Source of the DNA: Rhodamnia argentea
Lineage: Eukaryota > Streptophyta > Magnoliopsida > Myrtales > Myrtaceae
Direction of reading: 5' to 3'
Assembly: GCF_020921035.1 (NCBI RefSeq)
Contig: NC_063155.1
Coordinates: 8,789,001 to 8,853,000, forward strand
DNA: 64,000 nucleotides
The translations under genes and the position numbers were made by a program. The notes under the pieces are model-generated. The model had not been told where the DNA came from and did not search any database. It saw only the letters and a list, made by a program, of their open reading frames with translations. Below, piece by piece: positions 1-10,860 of this stretch (positions are counted from its first letter, which is position 1; each line of letters starts with the position of its first letter).

Positions 1-818
1 TGTCCGATTGAACCCAAGGATGATGTTTATTTGCCTTTTCAAAGATGCCCAAGATCACCTGCGCTGCAAATGAATCAGCGTCCCCCCAATTACTGGTCAT
101 TTACAGATCATGCAAGGAAGAAACTAAAGATTGACTCACCAACAGGCAGGTGGACTCGTGAAGCAATCTCAATTTCAGTATCAAGTATGGCCACAGCAAA
201 GAGCCCAGCGGTCAGTGATGATAGGTACGGATGATCGATGGGCGAGTTTCGACGGGCATGGCCCGGGATTTATGAAAATTTTAGGACGAGAGAATCGGTT
301 ATCCGGACTACGCTGCTATATTCAGCTCAAGCCTAAGTTGAAAATCGGGTTTGGCAAACCTAATTGAGCCAAGCTGGGCTCTTAAGAATGAGAGATTCGC
401 TGCACAAAGAAACTTACGCTGTGGTTAATTCACTTTTGAGAGAAAACTTGGAAAAATGCAAAGGATTTTAGCCTAAAGGGTTCTCATCAAAAGCAAATGA
501 TATCTCGTAAACTGTAATTGAAAAGTGCATTAAGAAGTAACTTTGACAAAAACACCGCTTGGTGGAAGCACATTGGAAAATGCCCAAATGAGAATCACGT
601 ATAGAGTCAAAATATTAGGAATTATTGCCTCATGGCATAGTAGGTCTTTGACTGTTCCATCGGTGCAATTCAACGGCACCAACGCATATTCGGCATGGCG
701 AATTTAAAGATCAAAGCAAAATGATACTTTCTCAAACAAAGATAGCATCAGCTAGACTTATTTTTCTCCAGCAGCAAACAAAGCGCAGGCAAGTTAAAGA
801 GACTGCAACCTTTTATTT

Positions 819-1127
819 CTAGATCCCCTGGGATAGACCATCATTCCTTCCTCCGTCGACTGCCAGATTGTGGCCGTTGATGAATTCCGCCTCTTCGGAC
901 GCGAGGAAAACCACGGCGTCGGCCACATGCTTCGCTTTCAGCACTCCTTTCAAGCGTGAGCTGGACTCGAACATCCTCTCGCCTTCCTCCTTGCTCACGC
1001 CGAGCGCTCCACGGAGCAATGGTGTGGCGATCGCTCCAGGGGAGACACAGTTCACCCGTATACCGTAGGCTCCGAGTTGCTTGCTCGCTGACCTCGCCAG
1101 ACCCAGCACGGCGTGCTTAGACATCAC
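819..1127 (-). pseudogene. 5'-truncated SDR fragment, D type, copy 1
   Basis: This is an open minus-strand stretch of 102 codons. It matches the C-terminal part of SDR gene D (21668-22459), starting at the MSKHAVLGL segment that contains the catalytic lysine and ending at the same stop. The Rossmann half with TGxxxGxG and the catalytic serine is absent, so it cannot be a working dehydrogenase. The match to gene D stops at about 1128. The same break is present in copies 2 and 3, so the truncation happened once, before the module was duplicated. Confidence 0.8.
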
Positions 1128-1667
1128 GTCGTTCCATCGGTCGAAAAGTCATATGGACAAGATTTGCCTCCACCCGTTTCCTATCCTTGGACTTTTGATT
1201 ATTGCGAGGAGGACAAAGCAAACCAATGGCATCAAAAGTCAGATGATGATGTTCATTTGTCATTTCAAAGATGCGTAAGGTCACCCGCGCTACGAATGAT
1301 TTAGCGTAACCTAATGATTACTCAGTCATTCACAGCTAATCTAAGAGATTTAGCTTTAGCTGGCCCCCGGCCACTCGCGGAGGCCTTCGCCGGCGAAGTT
1401 AAGATTTTTGTTGTTATTTTCAGAATTATGAAAATTGAATAAGGGCCAAGTTGAAAAAAAAAAACGAACTAAACACCATTTGCGTTTGTTTAAGAGGGAC
1501 TTTATACCTCCAAAGCCCCCTTGAGAGTGCTGAACTAAATATGCACATAATCATTTTTCACTTTAAGACTTGCCTTGCAAAATGGGATAATGACACACAT
1601 ATTCTTTGAACGTTAGCTCAATAGTTATTCAATGTTGTCTCTAAACTTTAGTGAACATTTAAGGTCA

Positions 1668-1780
1668 AGTTGCTTGCTCGCCGACCTCACCAAAACCCGG
1701 CACGACGTGCTTAGACATTGTGTAGTCTAAGTAATTCTCGTTTCCGGTGCTGGCCCCAATTCTCGCTGTGTCGAGATTAC
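1668..1780 (-). pseudogene. Short SDR remnant, copy 1
   Basis: The minus strand still resembles the SDR segment from just after the catalytic serine, through YTMSK, to SASKQL, but the frame is broken. The same remnant recurs at 12868-12990 and 16688-16800. It is probably what is left of another array member. The 3' flank (about 1950-2100) resembles the flank of the old SDR pseudogene at 24590. Confidence 0.6.
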
Positions 1781-2217
1781 AGAGTCTCGTTCTACGTTTT
1801 TCTAGCAAGACCATATTGCAGAAAGTAAATTACTTTCCATCTACTGATCGAACCAGACATAAAACACACGAGATCCGCACTGTACCTAAACATGTATCAT
1901 CTAAGAATGGCCTCATATCGGTGATACGGTACGGGTAATGCGTCCGTGCATCGGGTCTATACTCAAACATGTAGAATTCGAGTTGCCTCGCGACATGTTA
2001 TCGACGCAACTGAAGCAGATTTCTACCTGATGTGTTAAGAAACATCATATGGAAAATCTCCAATTGCATAGAAATGGTTCAGTAGTTGGTTAACATGAAA
2101 TTATTGCTTTAGTTTCTGTCCATTTCGATCACGAGAACATTGTCCACGTTACAGTAATATTTCTTTGTGCCAAAGCAGAAAATATAGCATCCATAGAAAC
2201 TCGGATGCAGGAGCCGG

Positions 2218-2994
2218 CTACTGCGTCTTAAACCCTCCATCGATGACGAGGTTGTGGCCGGTCACAAATTCGGAATCCTCAGAAGCAAGAAACACCACGG
2301 CATCGGCCACGTGCTTCGCTTTCAAAACCCCTTTCAAGCTCGAGGTCGGCTCTAACAGCCTCTCGATTTCCTCTTTGCTCCGGCCGAGGTAGTTGGATAC
2401 CATTGGTGTCGCGACCCCTCCTGGAGACACGCAGTTCACGCGTATGCCGTGCGCTCCGAGTTGCTTGCTCGCCGACCTCACCAAGCCCAGCACCGCATGC
2501 TTAGACATGGTGTAGTCCATGTACTCGTTGCTCCCAGTGGTCGCCACGACGCTCGCCGTGCAAATTATGCTTCCCCCTGTGTCCTTATCGACCATCGCAC
2601 GGGCCCCGTGCTTCACGCACAACGCCATGCCTTTGACGTTAACGGCAAAAAGGCGCTCGAAGGCCGACACGTCGAAATCGAGAATGTCTTGTTTGACAGA
2701 ACTGAACACTCCCGCATTGCTGAACATGATGTCCAGCTTACCATACAATTGAAGGGTCGACTGTACTAAGGACATCACCTGTTGCTCGTCCGTGACATCG
2801 CAGCGAACGTAGGTGCAGGAGTGGGAGCCGATCGATTCCACGAGGTCTCGGCCTTTCTCATCCTGGATGTCAGCAATCACGACTTTCGCACCGTGACTGG
2901 AGAAGCATCGGACGGTTTCCTCGCCCATGCCACTCGCGCCGCCGGTTACGATGGCTACTTTGCCCTCTAGCTTTTTCAAGGCAGAGCTCATCAT
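2218..2994 (-). CDS. Single-exon short-chain dehydrogenase/reductase, copy A
   Basis: The gene encodes 258 aa in one exon. It is a classical SDR of the plant SDR110C type (secoisolariciresinol dehydrogenase, momilactone A synthase and xanthoxin dehydrogenase relatives). It should oxidise a hydroxyl group of a small molecule with NAD. Seen: TGGASGMG at 17-24 (cofactor loop), Asp42 after the second strand (favours NAD over NADP), NAG at 93-95, Ser148, and Tyr161/Lys165 in YTMSK. The length is a little short for the family (about 260-280 aa). The start is the first of two Met codons, about 115 bp below a TATA-like box. It differs from copy B at about 14 residues by my count. The substrate cannot be told from sequence. 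Confidence 0.88.
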   Translation of the reverse strand: MMSSALKKLEGKVAIVTGGASGMGEETVRCFSSHGAKVVIADIQDEKGRDLVESIGSHSCTYVRCDVTDEQQVMSLVQSTLQLYGKLDIMFSNAGVFSSVKQDILDFDVSAFERLFAVNVKGMALCVKHGARAMVDKDTGGSIICTASVVATTGSNEYMDYTMSKHAVLGLVRSASKQLGAHGIRVNCVSPGGVATPMVSNYLGRSKEEIERLLEPTSSLKGVLKAKHVADAVVFLASEDSEFVTGHNLVIDGGFKTQ

Positions 2995-3106
2995 CCCTTT
3001 CCGTATGCAAAGCCGGAAATGATCACTTGCCGAATGCTGCTCTTATTCAGATGAAATTATTAATGATCGCTTTCAGATATGATGCCGAGGGAAAACAGAA
3101 CTCTAG

Positions 3107-3116
3107 TTATATAATA
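3107..3116 (-). promoter_or_regulatory. TATA-like box of SDR copy A
   Basis: The minus strand reads TATTATATAA about 115 bp upstream of the copy A start. The same box is kept at 14318-14327 and 20172-20181 in copies B and C, so the promoter was duplicated with the gene. Confidence 0.5.
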
Positions 3117-3533
3117 GGCTAGCAATGCTTGTCCAACAAGACTTTTTGTGTTTTGTCAAACTTGGGATAATTATTCAAACGTAAGAATTTTCAAGTTCAA
3201 ACGTAAGAATTATGAATTTTCAATGGCTGCTGCCTTTTATGAAGCAGCGACGTTGACTGTACACCTGACGAAACATCAGGTTTTACTTTGAGCCTCCTTC
3301 TATCAGCTTCAGTCAATGACTTCTCAGAAGATAATAATAAAAGAAGGATTAGGCTATAATGACCGGCCCACCAATTCTGACGGTGAGATGGTCAAATACT
3401 TATATCAATTCTCTTTTGGTCAAATCAGATCACTTATTGATCCGGTTTTATCATTTTGAGTGCTCATTTTTTTTTAGTCGTAAGATAAAATTAAAAGATA
3501 AAATTATAAGTCATTGACTATTAGCTGATATAC

Positions 3534-3810
3534 ATATCACGCGGATATGTGGTGCGTACATGTTAGATGCGGACTTTTAACTAACAAGCATATTATGCGG
3601 ATACGTGATACGTACATGTCGAATGTAGATTTCATATCATGAGGATATGTAGTGCGTATATATTAGACATGGACTTTAACATATCATGCGGATATGTTGT
3701 GCGTACACATCAAACATGGATTTCATATTGTGCGGATATGTGGTGCATATATATCAAACGTGGATTTTGGACCGACAAGTATATCACGCGGATATGTGGT
3801 GTGTACTAGA
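3534..3810. repeat. Minisatellite with 44-56 bp units, module 1
   Basis: About five and a half imperfect units carry the core GCGGATATGTGGTGCGTACA followed by a spacer of the type ATGTGGATTTC. Unit lengths alternate between about 44 and 56 bp. The same array lies in the same place in modules 2 and 3. The array makes chance ORFs that I do not call as genes. Confidence 0.75.
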
Positions 3811-3811
3811 T

Positions 3812-5600
3812 GTGACCACGGGCCGTGAACTGCAGGTTTTGATTTGTGGCCACGATGGAACCGCCAATTCCGGACCGGTTCGTGGCTCGATTCCGATTCC
3901 GAATTTAAAATTTAATTTTAAATAATAAATTATGAAATTAAAAAAAAAAAAAAATTATCAATTATAAATTATAGTCAAATTGTACAATATAATCAAATTT
4001 GGGGGGAAAAAAAGAGAGAATGAATGAGCTTGAACTTAATAAATTATCATTAAGCGCCTAAGTATCTTCTTGGAGATAGAAGAATCAAAGCTCATGTAGT
4101 TCTTTTACCTTTGATAACCCAAACTTATCTTGTCGTCAATTGTCGCTACACATTGTGGTACCCGTGGCGGTGGTATCTCCACTATCATCATTGAAGAATT
4201 CGCCGTCTCGATCTAGCTCTTGTTGTCGAAAGTTAGCCTTTATCCAATTATGGACACAAGCTTAAGCCTCCATCACATCTGGATTTAATCTTGAATGGCG
4301 GTCGTTCAAAATTAATCCTCCGGAGTTAAATGCTTGTTCAATTGCAACCGTTGAAGAAAGGGTTACTAACATCTGCCTTGCGATGAGAGCGAGGACTGAG
4401 AATTGGGTTGAATGAATTTTTCACCACTCTAGAATTTTGAAATCTATGCTGTGTTCGGAATCACGAAACTCAAAAGCAATAGCTAAATAATTTTCTAATT
4501 CATAAATATTACATGTTGCTCCCTTTTATCCTTTTTGTCTATTAATTAGCAGACTATACCCTCTACTAAGTCTACCACTCTCCTCCTTGTGTGAGCTACT
4601 AGGTTGAGATAATCCACTATCACCTAAACCATATCTACTGCAAAATTCATTATATAATGCTACTATAACGTTTTTAACCTCTACTTGTATAGTTTTAATA
4701 TTTACTGTTTCATTCAAATGTAAACAATCATACTAATAATCATTCAGACAATTATACAAACCATCTAATTTAGTACGTGGATCGAAAACAATAGCAATCA
4801 AATAAATAAGAGAAATGCAAGCACGGTAATGCAACAATTTTGCTTTCATTGCTATAATAGTCGGAGCTAATTGAACATCTTGCTCATATTCACAAAAAAT
4901 ACTAGTAATATTAACACACTCTATTAAAAATAAATGCGTAGTAGGACAATAAACATCAGATAAAGTATAAGTTGCATCATTAAAAACTTTCAAAAAATCT
5001 AAGGTTTTTTTGGAAACAACCCAATCTTGAGAGAGTAAAGTAATTTCGAAAATATTATTTGAAATAAACGTACATAATAAATCTTTATACGCAAAAATTT
5101 GATAAAACAACTCGTAGGTAGAATTCCAATGAGTTGGAACATCTTTTGAAAATATTTTTTATTTTTGTCCATGTGATTTATAAAATCTTCCCCATTCTTT
5201 CATAACTTGGGGACGACTCCATAAAAATTTAATTACTCTCTTTATTGGGGTGAGAGAAGCCTCAAAAGTTCGTAAACCATCTTATACACATAAATTTAAA
5301 AAATGGCAAGTACATCTAATGTGAAAAAATTATCCGTCAAAAGAGGGTTTACAAATATTTTCTAAATCGGGAATGGAAGCGGTATTTGACGTGGCATTAT
5401 CAAAACCAACTGAAAAAAACTTTATTAATCAAATTACATTCTTTTAAAATTTGTCTAATTATTATATAAATATTATTGGCAGTATGCCTTTCATCAAACA
5501 CTCGAAATGCAGGTACTCTTTTTTGAATGTTCCAATCGTTACCTATCCAATGACATGTGATTCCTATATAAGAATGAATTTACCAAGGATCACTCTAAAT
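3812..5600 (-). mobile_element. Degenerate hAT DNA transposon
   Basis: The minus strand encodes broken pieces of a hAT transposase of the plant zinc-finger/RICESLEEPER type. From about 5580 down there are ITCHWIGNDWN, FDNATSN, an FFHIRCTCH motif and a DGLRTFEA region. At 5110-4733 comes the WxxxxKTLDFLKVFNDATYTLS segment and VFDPRTKLD. The C-terminal dimerisation region (SGGLILN, SRLNPDVMEA) sits near 4400-4250. Several stops and frameshifts interrupt it. The left end (about 3815-3905) has the GGTTCCG-type sequence common at hAT ends, and it coincides with the point where SDR module 1 stops matching module 2. I found no certain right inverted repeat. Confidence 0.75.
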
Positions 5601-6729
5601 ATCGCTACATATATGTACACGTCCACAATAGTGTCGCCATCTCCACCTACTCCCCCGACCCACGGAACAAAAGAGATGTGTGGACAGACCTTCGAGTGTC
5701 GGGAATGGTGGAGATACGACGGTGATACGACGATGTGGCAGCGACGGTTCGGGCGCACGATCTCCTCTCTCTCTCTCTCTCTTACTCTCTTTAGCTCTCT
5801 ATGTGTTCTTCCCGTCAAGTGGTAGAACTGATCCCCAGCTCCCATGGCCTTCCTCCCTCTAAAACAGATTTTGTTTTCGCTTCTCCCGTAACATAAATTT
5901 TGGCGCCAGATTTTGTTTTGGGCGACAGGCCGAGCCAGCTGGCGTGCAGGAAGTTGTTTGGAAAGCTCTTGAACTCAGTCGAGCTTCACTGGTCTTCCTC
6001 TATTCGTGCGTTTATTCCCGGAGCTCCGTGGGCGTGCGCTGGAACAACCTGCAGTGCGTATCTTTGTTGACATGGTCCACTAGTTGACCGGGTCACTTTT
6101 TTTTGCATGCCTAATTCAACATTAATGTGACCCTTTTCCATGAAATTGAACCTCAAAATTAGTCTCTGGAACAAGAACATCATCTAAGAATGACAAGTTT
6201 GGGTCCGATTGGTTCAGTTTTTTGCAAAAACCCCAAATTTCAAGTTTAATCCGAATGTAAAATCTATCCAATTAGGGTACTTAATGGCTAATCTGTGCTA
6301 ATTTGACCTCACCAGTGTGTTTAGAATGCCAAAAAATTTATTGGACCAAAATGCAATTAAAAGTGTAAGAATCAAATGTCATAACCGACTCAAAGTAAGA
6401 AAAACAATAAAAAGACCTCAAATGATTTTTTTGTGATTTTTCAAGCATTTTTTCTATTTTCGAAAAATATTAAAAAAATGAAAAAAAATATGAAAAATTA
6501 TTTTTTGTTCAAAATTGGTTCCTTATTCTAGGCCAAGGTTCCCAAAGTTGATTTTTCATTTTTATGAATTTTTAAATATTTTTTAAAAGAAAAACTAATT
6601 AAAAATCAGGTATCAACACATATCCATACACCTAAAAAAGTAAATTTAAAGATTTTTCATTTTAAAAAATGATCAAAAAATGTCCACATCAGTGTTAGCC
6701 ACACCACGCAAGATGGCCAAAGTCCTCGT
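5601..6729. other. Intergenic, no gene recognised
   Basis: This stretch holds a short CT microsatellite near 5763-5788 and AT-rich DNA with runs of A and T. No ORF here has recognisable protein similarity. The overlapping frames near 5564-5862 arise from low-complexity sequence. Confidence 0.6.
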
Positions 6730-6872
6730 CGGTGATTTTTCACTTAAATTGCCTTGATGAAATAAATTGATACTATTACAAAAAGGTTTCGCACTAAATT
6801 GGTCAAATTGAAAAGTTTATGACTAAATTAATACTAATACAATAGGTATATGACTCTTTTGACATCCGAATT
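6730..6872. mobile_element. Partial copy of MITE family A (right half)
   Basis: The text of repeated 'AAATTGATACTAATACAATAGG' type phrases (here in shortened form) matches the right arm of the family A elements near 47.9 kb. No left arm is seen. Confidence 0.45.
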
Positions 6873-7566
6873 TCTAAAATAGGTAATGTGGTCAGCAAAG
6901 TAATTGTTAGAGGCAACGAAATGATCAAAAACTCATATTTTAACTCATATTTAATGTATGACAAAAAAACACTAATATTTAATGGCTACATTTAATTGAT
7001 TGGGAAGATATCCACTCCAAGCTAATGTGAAAAAGAGAGCGAGAGAGAGAAGAGAAAGAGAGGGAACTTTTCTTTCGTCTTTTACTAAAACTTTTTTTTT
7101 TACATGCTTTATGTTATTTACTAGCATCTTTTTTATTTATTGATTTACTCTTTCAATTTGACATAAAAAATTATTGAAATAACACATTCAAATGAACATG
7201 TTAAAGTTCATTAAATAGGTGGTATGAATTTTCATAAGTTAAATAAAAAAATATGAATGTGCTTTAGTAATATGAGTTGAGTCGGTCTTGATTAGATTGG
7301 GTGTGGGTTGCTAAAATTGCATTATATGAAAAAAAAAAAAAAAAAAAAAGGGGGGGGTCAATATGGGTTATATGGATCAATTTAGTATGGACCATTTTTA
7401 ATCCCACCCACATCGACCCGATCCACCGATTGGACAAGCCTACTCAGGACAAATGAACTCAATATTACGTACTTCGAAAAATTCCAGGCTTGGGATGGTG
7501 AGGTGCCAACACCTATACACGTGCCCAGAGAATACTTTCTGTTCTCTAACAAAATCTTTCCTTAGA
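6873..7566. other. Intergenic, AT-rich
   Basis: A GA-rich run lies at about 7028-7062 and a poly-A/poly-G run at about 7329-7357. No gene is seen. Confidence 0.55.
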
Positions 7567-8150
7567 GCGCACTTGTTTCTCGGAAAACATTGTGTTAAAA
7601 GGAAATTACTTTTCATGAAAATATTTTCTAGTGTTTGGATCTTATTTGGAAAATGATTTCAATACCATGATTTTATTTGAAACAAAAAAAAATTGAATTT
7701 TTAAATTTTTTCTATTTTTTATTTCATTTTATTTTCTTTCTTCCTTTCTCCTTCACTCTAACACCGCGACCGGCTGGCAGCAATCACGGGTGAGCTCGCT
7801 CGTCAAGTGGGCGAACTCGATCTCGTTAGGCGGACAAGCTCGAGGCTCGCTAGATCCCGGAGAGCTCGAGCTCCCCGTGGCCACCGGTGGCCGATTGCGG
7901 TGGAAGATAGAGGAAGAAAAAAATAAAAAAACAAATGTTAGATATAAAATATTAAAAAATTTGAGGAACAATTTTGAAAAGTGTTTTTACGTCTTTAGAT
8001 TTGTGAATTGGCTTTTCTAATTTTATGCATCAATTTTATTTTCATTGGAAAGTATTTTATGTTGATTAAGTCAATTTCAGCGGACCAAAAGGGTGAAAGA
8101 CCAAAAAATTGATTCCTGAAAAATGCTTTCACTCAAACAAACGCAGCTTT
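7567..8150. mobile_element. Candidate non-autonomous hAT-like MITE
   Basis: The left end reads AGAGCGCACTTGTTTC and the reverse complement of the right end reads AAGCTGCGTTTGTTTG, an imperfect inverted repeat of the kind seen at hAT MITE ends. The interior is AT-rich with no transposase. I could not find a clean target duplication, so the call is tentative. Confidence 0.4.
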
Positions 8151-8248
8151 AGGTTAAATTGAGAAAGACAAAAGGCTAATAAGACAAGGATTCTTCAAAC
8201 ATAAATCATGGCAACGAGGGCGTTGCGGAATTGAGTGGGGGAGAATGA

Positions 8249-8586
8249 GGGAAAAATACACTAGAAGTGCCGTAACTTTTGTACGGCGTTCACTTAAGTG
8301 CCATAACTTTCAAAAATTGTTCACTTGAGTGCCATGTTAAAGTGGACACCAGAAAAGCTGACGTGGCACGCCGGAAAGCTGACGTGGCTCGCCGAAAAGC
8401 TGACGTGGCACGCCGGAAAGCCGACGTAGCTCGCCGGAAAGTTGACGTGACGAGCCAAAAAAGTTACTGTAGTACTCAAGTGAACAATTTTGTTCCAACA
8501 TGGCACTCAAGTGAACGATTTTTGAAAGTTATGGCACTCAAGTGAACGCCGAACACAAGTTATGGCACTCATGGTGTACTTATCCC
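8249..8586. mobile_element. Mutator-type foldback MITE, 338 bp
   Basis: The ends are inverted repeats (GGGAAAAATACACTAGAAGT on the left, GGGATAAGTACACCATGAGT on the right) that continue inward for roughly 100 bp as a near-palindrome. The element is flanked by GGGAGAATGA at 8239-8248 and 8587-8596. Because of the G run the duplication is 9 or 10 bp, which fits Mutator-like transposition. The loop between the arms carries the 21-bp tandem array at 8354-8456. No ORF of the element is real. Confidence 0.85.
8354..8456. repeat. 21-bp tandem array inside the MITE loop
   Basis: There are five head-to-tail units of about 21 bp. Three contain the exact 9-mer TGACGTGGC, one has TGACGTGAC and one is diverged (CGACGTAGC). 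TGACGTGG combines the ACGT core of C-box and G-box sites that plant bZIP factors bind. Binding itself is not shown by sequence. Confidence 0.9.
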
Positions 8587-8689
8587 GGGAGAATGACATG
8601 AACCAGTTTGTGTCCCTCGTATGATGCGGGGGACCGAATAAATTGTGTCCCCGTGTCCTCCCATTCTCATATAACCTTTAAGTGACACT

Positions 8690-8825
8690 TGTTGGTGTCA
8701 ACATAGCGAGTGAGCAATGTAAAGGACAAAAAGCAATTGGGTCCGTGGAAGTGGTGTAAGGACGGTTTGTGCTAGGAGTTCTAGGATTGGATAGAATACA
8801 CCTCCTAGGAGCTCTGAAGGCGGGG
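8690..8825 (-). repeat. Inverted copy of a repeat that borders SDR modules 2 and 3
   Basis: The reverse complement of this stretch closely matches 15474-15596 and 21321-21443, the sequences that end modules 2 and 3. It therefore marks the same junction sequence in the opposite orientation, outside the array. Confidence 0.75.
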
Positions 8826-10384
8826 TAAGCCTCCATGTACAAGCTGATCGGGAGCTGATGTCGCTCTCCTATTAAGGCAAAAGCAGGCCGAAACCGGTTG
8901 TAGTACATGAAGTAGTATGCTCATCTCGCTTGATGTATTAGAAGTCCAAGCTAAGCTGGGTTTGGTATGACCAGATATGAGAAAGACATTCGCCTAACTG
9001 TTCTATGGAACGACAAAAGAAAAGAAAGACTGGCCTGGCTTGGCTAGCCAGGTGTCTCGTGAGGCTAAATTCTGCTACCGAAACTATCGGCCCGTGACAC
9101 CATGATATCATATGTAGATACATATACTCAACTCAAATTCAGAACTACATAGACCCAAATTAAAAATGCGGGTTCGGCTAATCAATCTCTAATACACCTC
9201 AATGCATCTAAACAGTATCTTGAATCAAATTCACATGGTACACAATTAGTGAGCCAAACTCGTGACAAGAAAGAAGCACCAACGACAACGAGAGACTTAT
9301 AGCCTTGTCAGATCCAGAAAATTGGTAATAGCTGTTGGAAAAGGCCCACTATTGAGACTGCATAAACCTCCCTGTAAGAAAGTCGGTTAAACCCAACATA
9401 TAGAGAACCGCACCACTCGTTTGCATTTGAAACAAATTTATTTGTCTCTTACAATTTACAAGCACAAACGCTCTTAGTCTAATGTAACAGCAAATTCCCA
9501 CGGCAACTTTAGAAGTAGAGTTGAGAAATTTACTGTGCTTCTTCTTTAGTGCAGATGGTCTCTAAAAGGGAATATTAAGCACACATATCAATCAACAATA
9601 GACAATTAAACCAACCTCATATATTTTTTGGGCCAAAGCATCCTTTTTCTTCCTCAATCCTCAATGCTAACCTACATTACAACTTTTGAAAGTCTTTTCA
9701 GATTAGAACACTTGAGTTAACGTAGAGTAAAATGATTTTAAGCATCGCTCGAAAAAGAACGAGCAAGATTATTTCTCTCTCATTTTGCAGATTTCTTGAC
9801 TTGTAAATCTGAAGCAGAAGATAAATATTTTTCATTCATTGGCCTTGACTCGACTGTAAGTCTCCTTTGGAAACCTTTGACCGAACCTGACATCACGATC
9901 CCTTAAAAGACCTTTCATATCAATCAAATTGCATGCATTGCGAATAGTTCCTAAATCCTAGGCATATGTTTTAGAGGACACTAGAGTGCTTCTAAATGGA
10001 AAGAGAAACCTTTTCAAGAAATGGTAAGAAGTCCTCTTTGACGAGCGGATTTTCAATTTGCTCTGATGGTGTGAGGGTGAGCTCTAGAGAGAGGTTTACC
10101 CGAAGCTTACCTCTTGGCCATGTGGATAATGCTCGACGTGAGTGGCTTTGATAGGATACCTAAGGACTCATTATGAGAGTACCCTAGGGAAGTTAAGATT
10201 ATAGGCATGACTCTGAGGGTATAAGTGGACCCTGAGATTGATATTGACTCTTAAGGACAGAGGCTAACCTATGAATTGGCTCATCCTTCGTCCTTTATCG
10301 AGTAATCAACAATGAATATCTTAATGTCACTTTTTAAGGCGGACAGAAGAGATAAGATTTCAAAGAAGGATTGCCTCTATTATG
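8826..10384. other. Spacer between SDR modules 1 and 2
   Basis: No gene or known element is recognised. Short ORFs here show no family signature. Confidence 0.55.
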
Positions 10385-10860
10385 GACTCACCAAAGAAAT
10401 ATTCTAATGTCGCTTTCTAAGGCTAAAGGCTGCGAACGCTTGCGGATATAGGAGATCAGAGGCATGCTAACCTACGCACACTCGTAGAAGGACTTGTTTA
10501 AGAAAAGAAATCTCTTTCAAGGCTATCGGCTGCAATCCGTTCCGGAGGGTGAAAGCTCCGAGGCTTAGCTAACCGATGTACACTCGCGAAAGAGGCAATC
10601 ACCATATCTCTAAGCCGGAAGTCGCGAGCGTTCTGGGCTCCAAACTCGACCTGTATTTTGAGACACCTTTGAGGAGGTATTGGAGGAAAGAAATCTTTTG
10701 AAGCTAAAGGTCAGCGATCCATTCCGGAGGATGATAGCTCCGCGGCTACTAAACTGTGAACACTTGCATAAATATTTATTAAAGTCATATAGCTTTGGAA
10801 GCAACAAGTTGCCAGCTGTTCGGCTTCGAACTTGAGCTGTACTCCTAGACACCTATGTGT
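10385..10860. repeat. Diverged tandem repeats of about 130-175 bp
   Basis: Three successive blocks, starting near 10385, 10515 and 10690, share the order of phrases: a GGCTGCAATCCGTTCCGGAG-like core, then GGTGAAAGCTCCGAGGC, then ACACTCGC. The last two also share a tail that ends in GAGACACCT/TAGACACCT. They are much diverged, so the array is old. Its origin is unknown. Confidence 0.5.

Larger units (their letters stand above)
1..3812. repeat. SDR array module 1 (left edge cut by window)
   Basis: The stretch from base 1 matches 11185 onward with only scattered differences. It runs through the truncated SDR copy, the short SDR remnant, SDR gene A and the minisatellite, and the match is lost near 3812 where hAT-like sequence begins. 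The order of parts is the same as in module 2. The left part (1-600) pairs with 11185-11790 and is absent from modules 3 and 4. No gene is recognised in 1-800. A short motif region near 20-130 resembles 1230-1330 of the same module, so part of the module is itself an old internal repeat. Confidence 0.85.

Noticed and set aside
2449-2769. Plus-strand ORFs of 77-171 codons opposite the SDR genes (also at 13465-13980 and 19454-19834)
   Set aside because: They are antisense shadows of GC-rich SDR coding sequence with no family signature.
3686-3925. ORFs with MRICCAYTS / HADMWCV-type protein repeats in all three modules
   Set aside because: They are translations of the minisatellite and change frame between modules.
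5564-5862. Overlapping ORFs near a CT microsatellite
   Set aside because: Low-complexity sequence, no conserved motif and frames on both strands.
8279-8545. Open frame of 88 codons with repeated ADVARRK units
   Set aside because: The repeat is the 21-bp array in the MITE loop read in frame. There is no protein family and the frame spans the element arms.
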